Program-made: the position numbers and the translations under genes | The notes under the pieces: model-generated | The model's input: only the letters and a program-made list of their open reading frames with translations | Database searches by the model: none | Told to the model about the DNA's origin: nothing | In this document: positions 63,844 through 64,000 of the stretch, one piece after another | Position numbering within the stretch: position 1 is the stretch's first letter | Layout of the letters: each line of letters starts with the position of its first letter | Assembly (NCBI GenBank): GCA_964464825.1 | Contig: CAYXKL010000001.1 | Location: 146,630-210,629 of the forward strand | From: DYJK01 sp964464825 | Lineage (GTDB): Bacteria > Bacteroidota > Ignavibacteria > Ignavibacteriales > Melioribacteraceae | Length of the DNA: 64,000 nt | Direction of reading: 5' to 3'

Positions 63844-64000
63844 TTATAAACTCTTGCCTATTAATTCTTTCTCCTGAACTTTTAACAATGCTTGTTCCAA
63901 ATCCTCTAAAATATCTTTTACGTTTTCAATTCCCACAGAGAGGCGAACTAACCCTTCGGTTATACCGGCAGATTTTCTAGCTTCTTCTCCCATTGTAAGG
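63844..64000 (-). CDS. C-terminal end of a Cys/Met-metabolism PLP enzyme (5' part outside window)
   Basis: The last 52 residues are visible: 'TMGEEARKSAGITEGLVRLSVGIENVKDILEDLEQALLKVQEKEL', then the stop at 63844-63846. 'AGI.EGLVRLSVGIE...DL..DL.QAL' is the conserved end of the cystathionine gamma-synthase/gamma-lyase and O-acetylhomoserine sulfhydrylase family. The PLP lysine and substrate-deciding residues are not in the window, so the exact enzyme cannot be named. Confidence 0.85.
   Translation of the reverse strand, partial: LTMGEEARKSAGITEGLVRLSVGIENVKDILEDLEQALLKVQEKELIGKSL

Noticed and set aside
1..64000. tRNA genes, rRNA genes, CRISPR arrays, prophage or complete IS elements
   Set aside because: No cloverleaf-like or rRNA segment was seen in any intergenic gap, no regularly spaced repeats, and no transposase or integrase coding sequence.

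Overview
The window is AT-rich bacterial chromosome with densely packed genes on both strands. It most probably comes from the Ignavibacteria/Chlorobi side of the Bacteroidota. The evidence is two secreted proteins ending in type IX secretion (T9SS) type A sorting domains with the 'NYPNPFNP' signature, a TonB-dependent receptor of the Bacteroidota type, M64, DUF4159, DUF2911 and DUF3109 family genes, and several exact TAnnTTTG promoter -7 boxes. Shine-Dalgarno sequences are also present in front of many genes. The taxon is inference; there is no rRNA here. I saw no tRNA, rRNA, CRISPR array or complete insertion sequence.

Layout. 1-1.7 kb: end-truncated secreted lipase-like lipoprotein and a short-chain dehydrogenase (- strand). 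1.8-12.3 kb: a + strand run of DUF3109, rpoN (sigma-54), an ICMT-like methyltransferase, hslV-hslU, a lipoprotein acid phosphatase, two glycosyltransferase-like proteins and valS with its own promoter. 12.4-18.9 kb: membrane protein, cydAB (cytochrome bd oxidase), a TetR regulator, a threonine dehydratase-like enzyme, and a convergent lipid kinase. 19-30.3 kb: M64 peptidase, DUF4159 and a giant DUF4175-like coiled-coil protein; an ECF sigma/anti-sigma/coiled-coil operon; DUF502, VOC and CDF transporter genes; dGTPase.

30.3-33.7 kb is the most interesting regulatory unit. A cytosolic PAS histidine kinase and an NtrC-type sigma-54 activator are followed by a 310-bp gap with a good -24 (TGGCACG) sigma-54 element and ACTGATTA repeats, then a small secreted protein. 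With rpoN in the same window this reads as a self-contained sigma-54 circuit of unknown stimulus.

33.8-49.6 kb: ispH, DUF2911, a small DUF1801-like protein, a T9SS cargo with BNR-like repeats, a PLP deaminase, lepB, an eamA-porin-amidohydrolase operon, a GNAT-like protein, truA, a decayed RhuM-family gene with a small ORF before it, a YdeI/DUF1801 protein, and a split p-aminobenzoate locus (pabB-pabC diverging from pabA). 49.7-64 kb: secreted GH43 glycosidase, ADP-forming acyl-CoA synthetase, glycogen synthase, TonB receptor, membrane metallophosphoesterase, T9SS-exported subtilisin, M1 aminopeptidase, and the end of a Cys/Met-metabolism PLP enzyme.

The overall picture is a heterotrophic, polymer-degrading, envelope-rich bacterium with a high-affinity terminal oxidase. 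Most genes are conserved core or lineage genes. No complete defence island, prophage or biosynthetic cluster is visible.
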